Below, in pieces: positions 36,596-45,771 of a stretch of 64,000 nucleotides of DNA; positions within the stretch are counted from its first letter, which is position 1, and every line of letters begins with the position of its first letter. A program made the translations under genes and the position numbers. The DNA comes from Betaproteobacteria bacterium (GTDB taxonomy: Bacteria; Pseudomonadota; Gammaproteobacteria; Burkholderiales; Rhodocyclaceae). The stretch covers positions 1 to 64,000 of the forward strand of contig JADJBM010000009.1 of assembly GCA_016703785.1 (NCBI GenBank), given 5' to 3'. Below the pieces are notes generated by a model that was given only the letters and a program-made list of their open reading frames with translations, ran no database searches and was not told the DNA's origin.

Positions 36596-36915
36596 TATGC
36601 GACAGCGCTTCGCTGGCCGATGGCGGCAAAGGCGTTCGCTTCGAGATTCCCACGGATTCTGGGCTACAGCCCGCTTTTGTCGTACGGCATGGCGGGACGG
36701 TATACGGCTACCTCAACCGCTGTGCGCACATCGGCATCGAGTTGGACTGGCAAGCCGGGGAGTTCTTTGACGATTCCGGGCTATACTTGATTTGCGCCAC
36801 GCATGGCGCGACCTACCTGCCCGATAGCGGCACTTGCATTGCCGGTCCCTGCCGAGGTGCCCAGCTGGCGCAAGTGGAAGTCTGCGAGATGGAAGGTGGG
36901 GTCTACCTGAAATAG
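36592..36915 (+). CDS. Rieske [2Fe-2S] domain protein
   Basis: The ATG at 36592 overlaps the preceding stop (ATGA) and gives 107 residues, a single Rieske domain. Cluster ligands are in NRCAHIGIELD (C-x-H) and ICATHGATY (C-x2-H). The hydrophobic core and short length resemble small soluble ferredoxins of the NirD/biphenyl-ferredoxin type. Its partner is unknown; in betaproteobacteria it is regularly found between the HAD gene and sppA. Confidence 0.9.
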   Translation: MICDSASLADGGKGVRFEIPTDSGLQPAFVVRHGGTVYGYLNRCAHIGIELDWQAGEFFDDSGLYLICATHGATYLPDSGTCIAGPCRGAQLAQVEVCEMEGGVYLK

Positions 36916-36928
36916 AGGCCGGAGCAAC

Positions 36929-37885
36929 ATGCCTGATACCCCCAATACCGGCGATCCCGTCTGGGAGCGCAAGATCATCGAGAAACTCGCACTGGAGACG
37001 CTTGCCGAGCAGAAGCGCCGTCGACGCTGGGGGATTTTTTTCAAGATGCTCGGCTTTGGCTACCTGACATTTCTGATCGTGGCTTTGGGGGAGTGGGGGG
37101 GGGCCACCGACAAGTTGGGCGACGGAAAGAAGCATACGGCTTTGATCCAACTGAATGGCGTCATCAAGCAGACCGGCGAGGCGAGTGCGGAGAAAATTAC
37201 CGAAGCGTTGCAGGCGGCTTTCAAGGACCGTGGAACACAAGGTGTAATTCTGCGCATCAACAGTCCCGGCGGCAGTCCGGTCCAGTCGGGCATCATCAAC
37301 GACGAGATTCGCCGTCTGCGTTCCAAGTTTCCCAGCATCCCATTGTACGCAGTGGTGGAGGACGTCTGCGCCTCAGGGGGTTATTACGTCGCGGCAGCGG
37401 CTGACAAAATCTTTGTGGACAAGGCCAGTGTGGTCGGGTCGATCGGCGTATTGATGGATGGCTTCGGTTTCACGGGAACGATGGACAAGCTGGGGGTCGA
37501 GCGACGCTTGCTGACGGCAGGGCAGAACAAGGGCTTTCTCGACCCCTTCTCTCCGCAGGACGATCAGCACAAGCAGCATGCCCAGATATTGCTCGACGAC
37601 ATCCACAAACAGTTCATAGACGTTGTTCGCAAAGGGAGGGGCAAGCGCCTGAAAGAGTCACCTGAACTGTTCAGTGGTCTCATGTGGACGGGCGCCAAGA
37701 GCATCGAACTCGGGCTCGCCGATGAGTTGGGAAGCGTGGAATACGTAGCCCGCGAAGTGATCAAGGCCGAGGATATTCTAGACTATACGATGCGGGCCAG
37801 CCTGACCGAACGTTTTGCCAGGCAATTCGGTGCGGACATGACCGAGGGTGTCATGAATGCAATCGGCAAATTCTGGCTGAGGTAG
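36929..37885 (+). CDS. sppA: Signal peptide peptidase, S49 family
   Basis: This 318-residue single-length SppA/SohB-type protease has an N-terminal membrane segment (GFGYLTFLIVALGEWG, about residues 38-53). The substrate-binding strand LRINSPGGSP, catalytic Ser in CASGGYYVA and Lys in DKASVVGSIGV follow. It degrades cleaved signal peptides in the membrane. GGAG lies 5 bases before the ATG, 13 bases after the Rieske stop; its stop directly abuts the convergent methyltransferase gene. Confidence 0.93.
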   Translation: MPDTPNTGDPVWERKIIEKLALETLAEQKRRRRWGIFFKMLGFGYLTFLIVALGEWGGATDKLGDGKKHTALIQLNGVIKQTGEASAEKITEALQAAFKDRGTQGVILRINSPGGSPVQSGIINDEIRRLRSKFPSIPLYAVVEDVCASGGYYVAAAADKIFVDKASVVGSIGVLMDGFGFTGTMDKLGVERRLLTAGQNKGFLDPFSPQDDQHKQHAQILLDDIHKQFIDVVRKGRGKRLKESPELFSGLMWTGAKSIELGLADELGSVEYVAREVIKAEDILDYTMRASLTERFARQFGADMTEGVMNAIGKFWLR

Positions 37886-38599
37886 TCAGCCGGCCAGCAG
37901 CAGGAAGACTGTCGGCTTCTTATCAAGCGTGGGCGCCGGGCCGGTGCGCCAAGCCTGAATCGGCTTAGTCACGATGCTTTCCCGTTCTGTTGTCAGTTCC
38001 GTGGCTAGGCAGAGTAGCGTGCCGGGTCGGCAGGTCGCCACCAGTGCATCGAACATGGCGCAGTTGCGGTAAGGTGTTTCGATGAAGATTTGCGTCCTGT
38101 CTTCCCTGCTGGATTCCCGCTCCAGTTCTGCGATTCGCCTGCTTCGGTCAGGCTCGCGCACCGGCAGGTAGCCGTGAAATGCAAAACGCTGCCCATTCAG
38201 GCCCGATGCCATCAGCGACAGCAACAGGCTGGAGGGGCCCACCAGCGGCGCCACGCGAATGCCCATAGCATGAGCCGCACGCACCAGCACGGCGCCCGGA
38301 TCCGCCACGGCAGGCGCACCGGCCTCGGACATCAGGCCGGCTGGGTGCCCTGCGATCAGGGGAGAGAGCAGGGAATCGAGATCGGCCTGCTTTGGCTCGC
38401 GAGGCAGTACCCTGATGTCGATATTCTGGATCGGTTGTTCGACTCCCATGCGTTTAAGTTCGGCGCGCGCGGACTTGGCGTCCTCGACAATGTAATAACG
38501 CAGGTTTCCTGCGATACGCATCGCTTCAGCAGGTAGTACGGAGTCGGTTCCGCTCTCGCCGAGGGAGGCGGGAACGAGGTATAGGATGCCCGCGGGCAT
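37886..38599 (-). CDS. SAM-dependent tetrapyrrole-methylase-family protein (RsmI-like)
   Basis: The ATG at 38597-38599 overlaps the maf stop (TGATG) and gives 237 residues. The TP-methylase fold is seen in GILYLVPASLGE at the start, the SEAGAPAVADPG motif (about 100) and LVGPSSLLLSLMASGLNGQRF (split here into two halves, PSSLLLSLMAS and GLNGQRFAFHGYLP). RsmI makes the 2'-O-methylation of C1402 in 16S rRNA but is longer, so this shorter paralogue may have another target. It is translationally coupled to maf. Confidence 0.85.
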   Translation of the reverse strand: MPAGILYLVPASLGESGTDSVLPAEAMRIAGNLRYYIVEDAKSARAELKRMGVEQPIQNIDIRVLPREPKQADLDSLLSPLIAGHPAGLMSEAGAPAVADPGAVLVRAAHAMGIRVAPLVGPSSLLLSLMASGLNGQRFAFHGYLPVREPDRSRRIAELERESSREDRTQIFIETPYRNCAMFDALVATCRPGTLLCLATELTTERESIVTKPIQAWRTGPAPTLDKKPTVFLLLAG

Positions 38600-39177
38600 C
38601 AGGGGATCTGCATGCCTTCGGCACGCAGCATTCCGCACAGTGCGATCAGCGGCAGGCCGATGAGCGCATTGGGATCATCGCCCCGCATGCTGGACAGCAG
38701 GGCGATGCCCAGCCCCTCAGATTTTGCGCTGCCGGCGCAGTGATAAGGCTGTTCCCTGTCGAGGTAGCGTTCGATCTCTGTATCGCTTAGCTGCCTAAAG
38801 GCCACTTCTGTGGAGACGCCGCATATATGGTTGCGGCCGGTGGCGCTGTTATGGAGGCATAACCCGGTGTGAAATATCACTGTACGACCGCGCATGGATT
38901 GTAGTTGTTCGATGGCTCTTTCGCGCCCCAGTGGTTTGCCGAAACGCTGGTTGCCCGCGAACGCTACCTGATCGCTGCCGATGATCAGAGCGCCAGGGTA
39001 GCGAAGAGCTACGGCCTTGGCCTTGGCAACGGCAAGTCTTTCGGCCGTGCTGGCGGGGGGTTCTTCCGGCAATACGGTTTCGTCGGTTTGCGGATCTGCG
39101 ATTTCAAAAGGGATCAGCAAGCGAGCCAGCAATTCACGGCGATAGGCGGAAGTCGAGGCGAGAACGAGGCGAGGCAT
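38599..39177 (-). CDS. maf: Maf-family nucleotide pyrophosphatase (YceF-like, m7GTP)
   Basis: This 192-residue protein has the Maf signature LASTSAYRRELLARL at the N-terminus, TDET near residue 33 and GSDQVAF near 68, with FGKPLG after it. Of the Maf subfamilies it looks like YceF, which hydrolyses 7-methyl-GTP. The location beside yceD-rpmF-plsX, as in E. coli, supports this, though here maf is divergent. It would clear modified nucleotides. Confidence 0.9.
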   Translation of the reverse strand: MPRLVLASTSAYRRELLARLLIPFEIADPQTDETVLPEEPPASTAERLAVAKAKAVALRYPGALIIGSDQVAFAGNQRFGKPLGRERAIEQLQSMRGRTVIFHTGLCLHNSATGRNHICGVSTEVAFRQLSDTEIERYLDREQPYHCAGSAKSEGLGIALLSSMRGDDPNALIGLPLIALCGMLRAEGMQIP

Positions 39178-39208
39178 TGGGTTCGTACGGATTCCGGATG
39201 TTATTCTT

Positions 39209-39238
39209 TTGACAGGAAAAGTCGTGAAATGATATCAT
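39209..39238 (+). promoter_or_regulatory. Sigma-70 promoter for the yceD-rpmF-plsX-fab operon
   Basis: TTGACA (39209-39214), an 18-base spacer and TATCAT (39233-39238). The -10 lies inside the perfect palindrome AATGATATCATT, a possible operator. The start point would be near 39245, only a few bases before the yceD ATG at 39248. Confidence 0.6.
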
Positions 39239-39247
39239 TCCACGCTT

Positions 39248-39745
39248 ATGTCGCAACCGGGCATGGTCATAGACAGCCTTGAGTTTACACGACGGCACGG
39301 ATCGTTGTCCGGACGTCTTCAACTCGCTAACCTGTCGCGGTTGCGCGATATGCTGTTTGAAGCTTCAGGCAACTTGGATTTCGAGGTGTCCGGTGAATCC
39401 GTTGGGAGGGAAGCCTTCCTAGCACTGAAGCTTGATGGTGCGTTGCAACTGACTTGTCAGCGTTGTTTGGAAGCGCTGGAGTTTGACATAAGCGTGAGTA
39501 GCCGGGTGATGCTGATCGAGCCAGGGATGCCTTGGCCCGATGAAGTTCAAATCGGCGGGCTGGAGGATGAGGCCTGCGATGCGATTGAGGCATCTCGCGA
39601 ACTTGATCTGGCCCCTCTTCTTGAGGAAGAGGTATTGCTGTCCTTGCCGCTCTCGCCGCGGCATGAACGCTGCGAATCACCGCGGGTGGCAGTATCGAAA
39701 GAGGTTTCGCCATTCGCGCATTTAGCCCGACTCAAGCGAACTTAG
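39248..39745 (+). CDS. yceD: DUF177 protein YceD (23S rRNA accumulation protein)
   Basis: This 165-residue acidic protein has the DUF177 core and a C-x2-C in LTCQRCLEAL (about residue 76). YceD is linked to 23S rRNA accumulation and is encoded directly before rpmF in most bacteria, as here. The next Met (39263) is an alternative start, because the likely promoter would leave almost no leader for the first ATG. Confidence 0.88.
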   Translation: MSQPGMVIDSLEFTRRHGSLSGRLQLANLSRLRDMLFEASGNLDFEVSGESVGREAFLALKLDGALQLTCQRCLEALEFDISVSSRVMLIEPGMPWPDEVQIGGLEDEACDAIEASRELDLAPLLEEEVLLSLPLSPRHERCESPRVAVSKEVSPFAHLARLKRT

Positions 39746-39786
39746 GCACTCGTTTTATTGAATGATATGTTTTTGAGGAGTACATA

Positions 39787-39966
39787 ATGGCTGTCCAACA
39801 GAATAAGAAGTCCCCTTCTAAGCGTGGCATGCGCCGCGCGCATGACTTCCTGACCAATCCGCCGCTGGCCGTTGAGCCGACCACGGGGGAAATCCATCTT
39901 CGCCACCACATCAGCCAAAGTGGCTATTACCGCGGCAAGAAGGTTGTCAAGACCAAGGACGAGTAA
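39787..39966 (+). CDS. rpmF: 50S ribosomal protein L32
   Basis: This 59-residue protein begins MAVQQNKKSPSKRGMRRAHD and has no zinc-binding Cys, the Cys-free form usual in proteobacteria. A GAGGAG-like site lies upstream of the ATG. It sits in the conserved yceD-rpmF-plsX arrangement. Confidence 0.97.
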   Translation: MAVQQNKKSPSKRGMRRAHDFLTNPPLAVEPTTGEIHLRHHISQSGYYRGKKVVKTKDE

Positions 39967-40035
39967 TTCCCGGCCGGCGGCTTTGCGCTGAAGGCTTGTC
40001 GCTGCCGATCACCCCCCCAATCCCATTTACCGTCG

Positions 40036-41055
40036 ATGGACGTCATCATCGCGATCGACTGCATGGGCGGCGATTTCGGGCCCTCCGTTACGCTGCCCGC
40101 TGTCATCCATTTTCTGTCGAGCGATGATCAGGCGAAGGTGATCCTTGTCGGCCTGCCCGCAGAGGTGGAAGGCGCCGTGGTCAAGGAAAAAGCGCGTTTT
40201 GGGGACAGGCTGCGATTCCGCGCTGCCAGCGAAGTGGTTGGAATGAATGATCCAATTGCGACTGCGCTTCGGCTCAAGAAGGATTCCTCGATGCGGGTGG
40301 CGGTCGATCTGGTCAAGGCCGGTGAAGCCCAGGCTGCAGTCTCGGCTGGCAATACGGGGGCTTTGATGGCTATTTCCCGCTTTGTACTCAAGACCTTGCC
40401 AGGCATTGACCGTCCTGCAATTGCAAGCATTTTGCCGACCATGCGGGGCTATACATATGTCCTTGATCTGGGGGCCAATGTGGACTGCGAACCGCAGCAT
40501 CTTCTACAGTTCGGCATCATGGCCGATCTGCTCGTTTCCGCAGTCGAACACAAGGAACGCCCCACGGTCGGCCTGCTCAATATCGGTGAAGAAGAGATAA
40601 AGGGCAACGAAGTGGTAAAGCAGGCAGGCGAACTGCTCAAGGAGAGTGGATTAAATTTCTACGGCAATGTCGAAGGCAATGACATCTACAAAGGTACGAC
40701 GGATATCGTTGTCTGTGACGGATTCGTCGGCAATGTCCTGCTGAAAACCTCCGAAGGCCTTGCGCACATGTTTGCAACCTTCCTGCGCGAGGAGTTCAGT
40801 CGCAACCCGTTCAGAAAACTCGCCGCACTCTTCGCTTTGCCTGCGCTCAACGGCTTCAGGAAGCGCGTCGATCCGCGCCGCTACAACGGGGCCAGTCTGC
40901 TCGGTTTGCGCGGTATCGTCGTCAAGAGCCACGGCTCAGCTGACCAATTGGCTTTTACCAAGGCAATCGAGCGCGCGGCTGAAGCAGCTCGCAATCGGCT
41001 TGTTGAGCGCATCAGCGAACGTATGGTGCGGAACGCACCGCAAATGGTTCAGTAA
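40036..41055 (+). CDS. plsX: Phosphate acyltransferase PlsX
   Basis: This 339-residue protein has the PlsX signature AIDCMGGDFGPS at the start, SAGNTGALM near residue 105, GLLNIGEEEIKGNE and CDGFVGNVLLKTSEG. It makes acyl-phosphate from acyl-ACP for phospholipid synthesis. fabH starts 3 bases after its stop. Confidence 0.97.
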   Translation: MDVIIAIDCMGGDFGPSVTLPAVIHFLSSDDQAKVILVGLPAEVEGAVVKEKARFGDRLRFRAASEVVGMNDPIATALRLKKDSSMRVAVDLVKAGEAQAAVSAGNTGALMAISRFVLKTLPGIDRPAIASILPTMRGYTYVLDLGANVDCEPQHLLQFGIMADLLVSAVEHKERPTVGLLNIGEEEIKGNEVVKQAGELLKESGLNFYGNVEGNDIYKGTTDIVVCDGFVGNVLLKTSEGLAHMFATFLREEFSRNPFRKLAALFALPALNGFRKRVDPRRYNGASLLGLRGIVVKSHGSADQLAFTKAIERAAEAARNRLVERISERMVRNAPQMVQ

Positions 41056-41058
41056 TAA

Positions 41059-42018
41059 ATGCATGCGCGCATAACCGGTACAGGCAGTTATCTGCCCACT
41101 CTGGCATTAACGAACGACGATCTGGTATCGCGCGGTGTCGATACGTCCGACGAATGGATCGTCGAGCGAACTGGCATACGCAGTCGGCACATTGCCGACG
41201 ACGGCCAGATGGCGAGCGATCTGGCCGTTGAAGCCAGCTTGAAAGCCCTCGCTGCAGCCGGCATTTCCGCCGAGAAGATCGATCTCATCATACTGGCTAC
41301 ATCGACTCCGGATTACATCTTTCCAAGTACGGCGTGCCTGCTTCAATCTAAACTTGGGATCAGCGGCGCTGCCGCATTTGACGTTCAGGCAGTTTGCAGC
41401 GGTTTCGTTTATGCACTGACCGTAGCGGAAAAATTTATCCGTTCCGGCAGCCACCACTGTGCGCTGGTAGTTGGCACAGAGGTGTTTTCTCGCATTCTCG
41501 ACTGGAATGACCGTGGGACTTGCGTGTTGTTCGGGGATGGCGCCGGGGCAGTGATTCTGGAAGCCAGCGACGAGCTAGGCATCCTCGCCAGCGCACTGCA
41601 TGCCGATGGTTCGCATCATGGCATCCTCGAAGTGCCTGGTAACGTATGCGGCGGCAAGGTCGTCGGGGAGCCCTTCGTCAAAATGGACGGTCCTGCAGTG
41701 TTCAAGTTTGCCGTCAAGGTGCTGGCTGATGTGGCCCGAGAGGTGCTTGATAGGGCAGGCATGGAAGCCGCGGCGCTCGATTGGCTGATTCCGCATCAGG
41801 CGAACATACGCATTATCCAGTCGACGGCAAAGAAGCTCGGGCTATCAATGGATAAGGTCATCACCACGGTGGACCGTCATGGGAATACCTCCGCTGCCTC
41901 GATTCCGTTGGCGTTGGACGTCGCAGTAAGGGATGGACGCATCAAGAGAGGCGATACCTTGATGCTGGAAGGTGTCGGCGGTGGCTTTACCTGGGGTGCT
42001 GTCATCCTCAAATTCTGA
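41059..42018 (+). CDS. fabH: 3-oxoacyl-ACP synthase III
   Basis: This 319-residue protein has the catalytic triad Cys in DVQAVCSGFVYAL (about 112), His in WLIPHQANIRI and Asn in RHGNTSAAS. It condenses acetyl-CoA with malonyl-ACP to start fatty acid synthesis. It lies between plsX and fabD with minimal gaps. Confidence 0.97.
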   Translation: MHARITGTGSYLPTLALTNDDLVSRGVDTSDEWIVERTGIRSRHIADDGQMASDLAVEASLKALAAAGISAEKIDLIILATSTPDYIFPSTACLLQSKLGISGAAAFDVQAVCSGFVYALTVAEKFIRSGSHHCALVVGTEVFSRILDWNDRGTCVLFGDGAGAVILEASDELGILASALHADGSHHGILEVPGNVCGGKVVGEPFVKMDGPAVFKFAVKVLADVAREVLDRAGMEAAALDWLIPHQANIRIIQSTAKKLGLSMDKVITTVDRHGNTSAASIPLALDVAVRDGRIKRGDTLMLEGVGGGFTWGAVILKF

Positions 42019-42034
42019 TCATGACCAATCTGAC

Positions 42035-42967
42035 ATGAAATTCGCTCTCGTTTTTCCCGGACAAGGCTCCCAGTCGCTGGGAATGATGGCGGCGTACGGC
42101 GACCGTTCCGTTATTCGTGGCACCTTCGACGAAGCTTCGGAGGCGCTCGGACGTGATCTATGGAGTCTGGTTACCGAGGGGCCGGCCGAGGCGTTGAGCC
42201 AAACCGTGAACACGCAGCCGTTGATGCTGACGGCGGGAATCGCCGTATATCGGTTGTGGCACGAAATGGGTGGCAAGGCGCCCGACATGGTTGCAGGCCA
42301 TAGCCTAGGCGAGTATTCGGCGCTCGTTGCTGCCGGCGTACTGCGCTTTGCGGATGCGGTACCTTTGGTCGAATTGCGCGCCAAGGCCATGCAGGAGGCG
42401 GTGCCGGCAGGGGAAGGGGCCATGGCGGCCATTCTCGGATTGGATTCGGCCGCTGTAGTGGCTGCCTGCAATGACAGCGCCCAGGGCCAAGTGGTGGAAG
42501 CCGTCAATTTTAATACCCCGGAACAGGTCGTCATTGCCGGCCACGCCGATGCAGTGCAACGCGCTGCCGATGCGTCAAAGGCCAGGGGCGCCAAGCGTGC
42601 CATCATACTTCCTGTTTCGGCACCTTTTCACTGCTCTTTGATGAAGCCGGCGGCCGAACGACTGCGCCTGAGGCTTGCCGAATTGTCCCTGTCGTCCCCG
42701 CTGATCCCGGTGTTGAACAATGCTGATGTGGCCTGTCTAACTGACCCGCTCAAGCTAAGGGAGGCACTGGTGCGGCAGGCCGCGTCTCCGGTACGATGGG
42801 TCGAGACCATGCAGTCAATGGCTGCGCAGGGTATCACGCATGTCTATGAATGTGGCCCGGGCAAGGTGCTGGCGGGGCTGGTCAGGCGCTGCGCCGATGG
42901 CTTGGTCGGCGGCGCCATGGCCGATCTGGCGGGCTTGGAAGCTGCGCTTGGCGTGACGAACGCGTAG
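42035..42967 (+). CDS. fabD: Malonyl-CoA:ACP transacylase
   Basis: From ATG 42035 the product is 310 residues. FALVFPGQGSQS is at the N-terminus, the nucleophile Ser in VAGHSLGEYSA (about 92), and the catalytic His in PVSAPFHCSLM (about 201). It loads malonyl groups onto ACP. It follows fabH by 16 bases. Confidence 0.97.
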   Translation: MKFALVFPGQGSQSLGMMAAYGDRSVIRGTFDEASEALGRDLWSLVTEGPAEALSQTVNTQPLMLTAGIAVYRLWHEMGGKAPDMVAGHSLGEYSALVAAGVLRFADAVPLVELRAKAMQEAVPAGEGAMAAILGLDSAAVVAACNDSAQGQVVEAVNFNTPEQVVIAGHADAVQRAADASKARGAKRAIILPVSAPFHCSLMKPAAERLRLRLAELSLSSPLIPVLNNADVACLTDPLKLREALVRQAASPVRWVETMQSMAAQGITHVYECGPGKVLAGLVRRCADGLVGGAMADLAGLEAALGVTNA

Positions 42968-42975
42968 GGGGAATC

Positions 42976-43716
42976 ATGCTTAAGGGTCAGATTGCACTTG
43001 TGACGGGCGCCTCACGCGGAATCGGGCGCGCCATCGCGATGGATATTGGCAGGGAAAACGCCACGGTGATCGGTACCGCCACGAGCGAGGCGGGTGCGGC
43101 CGACATCCAGAAGGCGCTGGATGTCGCCAATATTCCGGGATGGGGCGCTGTTCTGGATGTCACTGACGCCGCGGCCTGCCAAGCGGTCATGAACGAGATC
43201 GAGAAGAGATATGGTTCCGTTTCGGTTCTTGTGAACAATGCGGGCATCACCCGAGACAACCTCGCAATGCGCATGAAGGATGACGAGTGGGACGATGTCG
43301 TTGACACCAATCTCAAGGCGGTTTTCCGACTTTCCAAGGCGGTCATGCGCGGCATGATGAAGGCACGATACGGTCGCATCATCAATATCACTTCCGTGGT
43401 CGGCAGCTCGGGTAATCCCGGCCAGTCGAACTATGCGGCAGCTAAGGCGGGCGTGGCCGGCATGAGTCGTGCGCTTGCGCGCGAGTTGGGCAGCCGAAAC
43501 ATCACGGTGAATTGCGTGGCGCCCGGCTTCATCGATACCGACATGACCAAGGCTTTGCCTGATGTGCAGCGCGATGCGCTGCTTGGACAGATCCCGCTCG
43601 GCCGACTTGGCCATGTCGATGAGATTGCGGCAGCGGTAGCATTCCTGGCTTCGCCGCGGGCGGGCTATATCACAGGCACCACCTTGCATGTCAATGGCGG
43701 CATGTACATGAATTGA
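42976..43716 (+). CDS. fabG: 3-oxoacyl-ACP reductase
   Basis: From ATG 42976 (GGGGG about 5 bases before) the product is 246 residues. It is a classical short-chain dehydrogenase with TGASRGIG, NNAGITRDN, and a Ser-Tyr-Lys set in ITSVVGSSG and NYAAAKAG. It reduces 3-oxoacyl-ACP with NADPH. It is followed by a terminator-like hairpin before acpP. Confidence 0.97.
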   Translation: MLKGQIALVTGASRGIGRAIAMDIGRENATVIGTATSEAGAADIQKALDVANIPGWGAVLDVTDAAACQAVMNEIEKRYGSVSVLVNNAGITRDNLAMRMKDDEWDDVVDTNLKAVFRLSKAVMRGMMKARYGRIINITSVVGSSGNPGQSNYAAAKAGVAGMSRALARELGSRNITVNCVAPGFIDTDMTKALPDVQRDALLGQIPLGRLGHVDEIAAAVAFLASPRAGYITGTTLHVNGGMYMN

Positions 43717-43729
43717 TCTCGGGTTCAGG

Positions 43730-43773
43730 CGGGCTATCCCTTTCTGTTTCTGTTAAAATAGCCCGGTTTTTTT
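43730..43773 (+). terminator. Terminator or attenuator between fabG and acpP
   Basis: Stem CGGGCTAT/ATAGCCCG (43730-43737 with 43758-43765), 20-base loop, then G and seven T. Read-through or a separate acpP promoter would set the high ACP level needed; the ACP start is 36 bases further on. Confidence 0.7.
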
Positions 43774-43808
43774 CAGGTCATACCCGCTAATAGGGGAAGG
43801 AGCAAAAA

Positions 43809-44048
43809 ATGGAGAACATCGAACAACGTGTCAAAAAGATCGTTGCCGAGCAACTTGGGGTCAATGAATCGGAGATCAAGATCGAGTCTTCGTTCGTGGA
43901 CGATCTCGGTGCCGACTCTCTCGATACGGTCGAGTTGGTGATGGCGCTGGAAGAGGAGTTCGAGTGCGAAATTCCTGACGAAGAAGCCGAGAAGATCACC
44001 ACGGTCCAGCAGGCCATCGACTACATCAACGCCCACCTGAAGAAGTAA
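43809..44048 (+). CDS. acpP: Acyl carrier protein
   Basis: This 79-residue acidic four-helix protein has the phosphopantetheine Ser in GADSLDTVELV (Ser37), modified by AcpS, whose gene is also in the window. AAGGAG lies 7 bases before the ATG. Confidence 0.98.
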   Translation: MENIEQRVKKIVAEQLGVNESEIKIESSFVDDLGADSLDTVELVMALEEEFECEIPDEEAEKITTVQQAIDYINAHLKK

Positions 44049-44084
44049 GCCTATTCAATTCCCCCCGAGCAGGAGCAGAGCGAA

Positions 44085-45317
44085 GTGACGCGCCGCAGGG
44101 TTGTGGTCACCGGCTTGGGCATTATTTCGCCCGTCGGCAACACGGTCAGGGAGTCCTGGGACAATATCGTTGCCGGTAAGAGCGGTATCGGACCTATCAG
44201 CCGTTTTGACGCCTCGAACTTCAAGTCGCGCATTGCCGGGGAAGTGAAGGGATTCGACGTGACGGCCTACCTCCCTCCTAAGGAGGCGCGCCGAATGGAT
44301 GTGTTCATTCATTACGGTATGGCGGCCGGAATCCAGGCAATCCACGATTCCGGCCTTACGGTAACGCCGGAGAACGCTGTTCGCATTGGAGTCAATATCG
44401 GATCCGGTATTGGTGGATTGCCGATGATCGAGGATACGCACAACGACTTCCTCGGTGGCGGTCCGCGCAAGATATCGCCCTTCTTCATTCCCGGCACCAT
44501 CATCAACATGATTTCTGGCAACCTCTCGATCATGTTCGGATTGAAGGGGCCGAACCTTGCCGTGGTGACCGCATGCACGACGGGCTTGCATGCCATTGGT
44601 ACCGGTTACCGCATGATCCAGTACGGCGATGCCGACGTAATGGTCTGTGGCGGGGCGGAGTCCACGGTCACTCCGTTGGCTATTGGCGGTTTTGCCTCTG
44701 CCCAAGCACTTTCCACACGCAACGACGACCCGGCCACGGCCAGTCGCCCATGGGACAAGGGGCGGGACGGATTTGTTCTTGGCGAGGGTGCGGGAGTGCT
44801 GGTTCTTGAGGAATACGAACAAGCGAAAAACCGTGGCGCCAGAATTTATGCGGAAGTAGTGGGTTTTGGCATGAGCGGGGATGCATTCCACATGACAGCA
44901 CCCGACACCGATGGTCCTCGCCGTAGCATGATCAACGCGCTCAAGGATGCAGGGGTCAATCCTGACCAGGTGCAGTACCTGAACGCGCATGGCACCTCGA
45001 CACCATTGGGTGACAAGAACGAGACGGATGCCATCAAGCTGGCGTTTGGCGACGTTGCCCGGAAACTGGTGGTGAATTCGACGAAATCCATGACGGGCCA
45101 CTTGCTCGGCGGTGCCGGCGGACTCGAGTCGGCGCTGACGGTGCTGGCTGTGCATCATCAGATTTCGCCGCCGACCATCAACATCTTCGATCAAGATCCC
45201 GAGTGCGACCTCGACTATTGTGCCAACAAGGCACGCGAACTGAAGATCGATATCGCCCTGAAGAACAACTTCGGATTTGGCGGCACCAACGGCACGCTGG
45301 CTTTCCGGCGGATCTGA
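44085..45317 (+). CDS. fabF: 3-oxoacyl-ACP synthase II
   Basis: The start is GTG at 44085 with AGGAGC upstream, giving 410 residues. The Cys-His-His triad is seen in VTACTTGLHA (Cys about 164), NAHGTSTPLGD and MTGHLLGGAGG. It elongates acyl-ACPs. It is the last fatty-acid gene of the run. Confidence 0.97.
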   Translation: MTRRRVVVTGLGIISPVGNTVRESWDNIVAGKSGIGPISRFDASNFKSRIAGEVKGFDVTAYLPPKEARRMDVFIHYGMAAGIQAIHDSGLTVTPENAVRIGVNIGSGIGGLPMIEDTHNDFLGGGPRKISPFFIPGTIINMISGNLSIMFGLKGPNLAVVTACTTGLHAIGTGYRMIQYGDADVMVCGGAESTVTPLAIGGFASAQALSTRNDDPATASRPWDKGRDGFVLGEGAGVLVLEEYEQAKNRGARIYAEVVGFGMSGDAFHMTAPDTDGPRRSMINALKDAGVNPDQVQYLNAHGTSTPLGDKNETDAIKLAFGDVARKLVVNSTKSMTGHLLGGAGGLESALTVLAVHHQISPPTINIFDQDPECDLDYCANKARELKIDIALKNNFGFGGTNGTLAFRRI

Positions 45318-45336
45318 TTCCTACTTTTTTCGCCGA

Positions 45337-45771
45337 ATGCTCCTTCCGCATCGGCTCGTCCTCCCTCCCTCCCGTTCTCTTGCAATGGTGCTTGTCATCG
45401 CGCACATGATCGCGTTGGCCTGTCTGACACTCGTTTCACTCCCGTTTCCTCCCTGGTTGGAACTGACGCTGGCCACCCTGGTCGCAGTTTCAGCTGGAAT
45501 TTCGATCCGCCGTCATGCGCTGCGTCAGGCGGGGTCTTCAATTCGCGAGTTGACCCTGAAGGCTGACGGTACTGTCGAGGCCGTGCGCTATGGTGGTGGT
45601 CGGTTCGACGCAAGAGTATCCGGCCAATCGACAGCCCTACCCTGGTTGATCGTCATACTGCTTGAGTTGCCGGGCGTACGCCGATTTGATCCGTTGGTGA
45701 TCCTGCCGGACGCACTGCCAGTTGAAGATGGGCGGATCTTGCGTGCCTGGCTGCGATGGAAGCTTACTTGA
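45337..45771 (+). CDS. YgfX-like small membrane protein
   Basis: This 144-residue protein starts at ATG 45337, 19 bases after fabF. Two adjacent hydrophobic segments (about residues 17-35 and 40-55) are followed by a soluble part with LTLKADGTVEAVRY and a C-terminal LVILPDALPVEDGRILRAWLRW. This layout and the ending resemble YgfX/CptA family proteins, inner-membrane partners of SdhE or toxins acting on cell shape. No sdhE is next to it here, so the assignment is moderate. Its last 8 bases overlap the convergent nadB. Confidence 0.7.
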   Translation: MLLPHRLVLPPSRSLAMVLVIAHMIALACLTLVSLPFPPWLELTLATLVAVSAGISIRRHALRQAGSSIRELTLKADGTVEAVRYGGGRFDARVSGQSTALPWLIVILLELPGVRRFDPLVILPDALPVEDGRILRAWLRWKLT

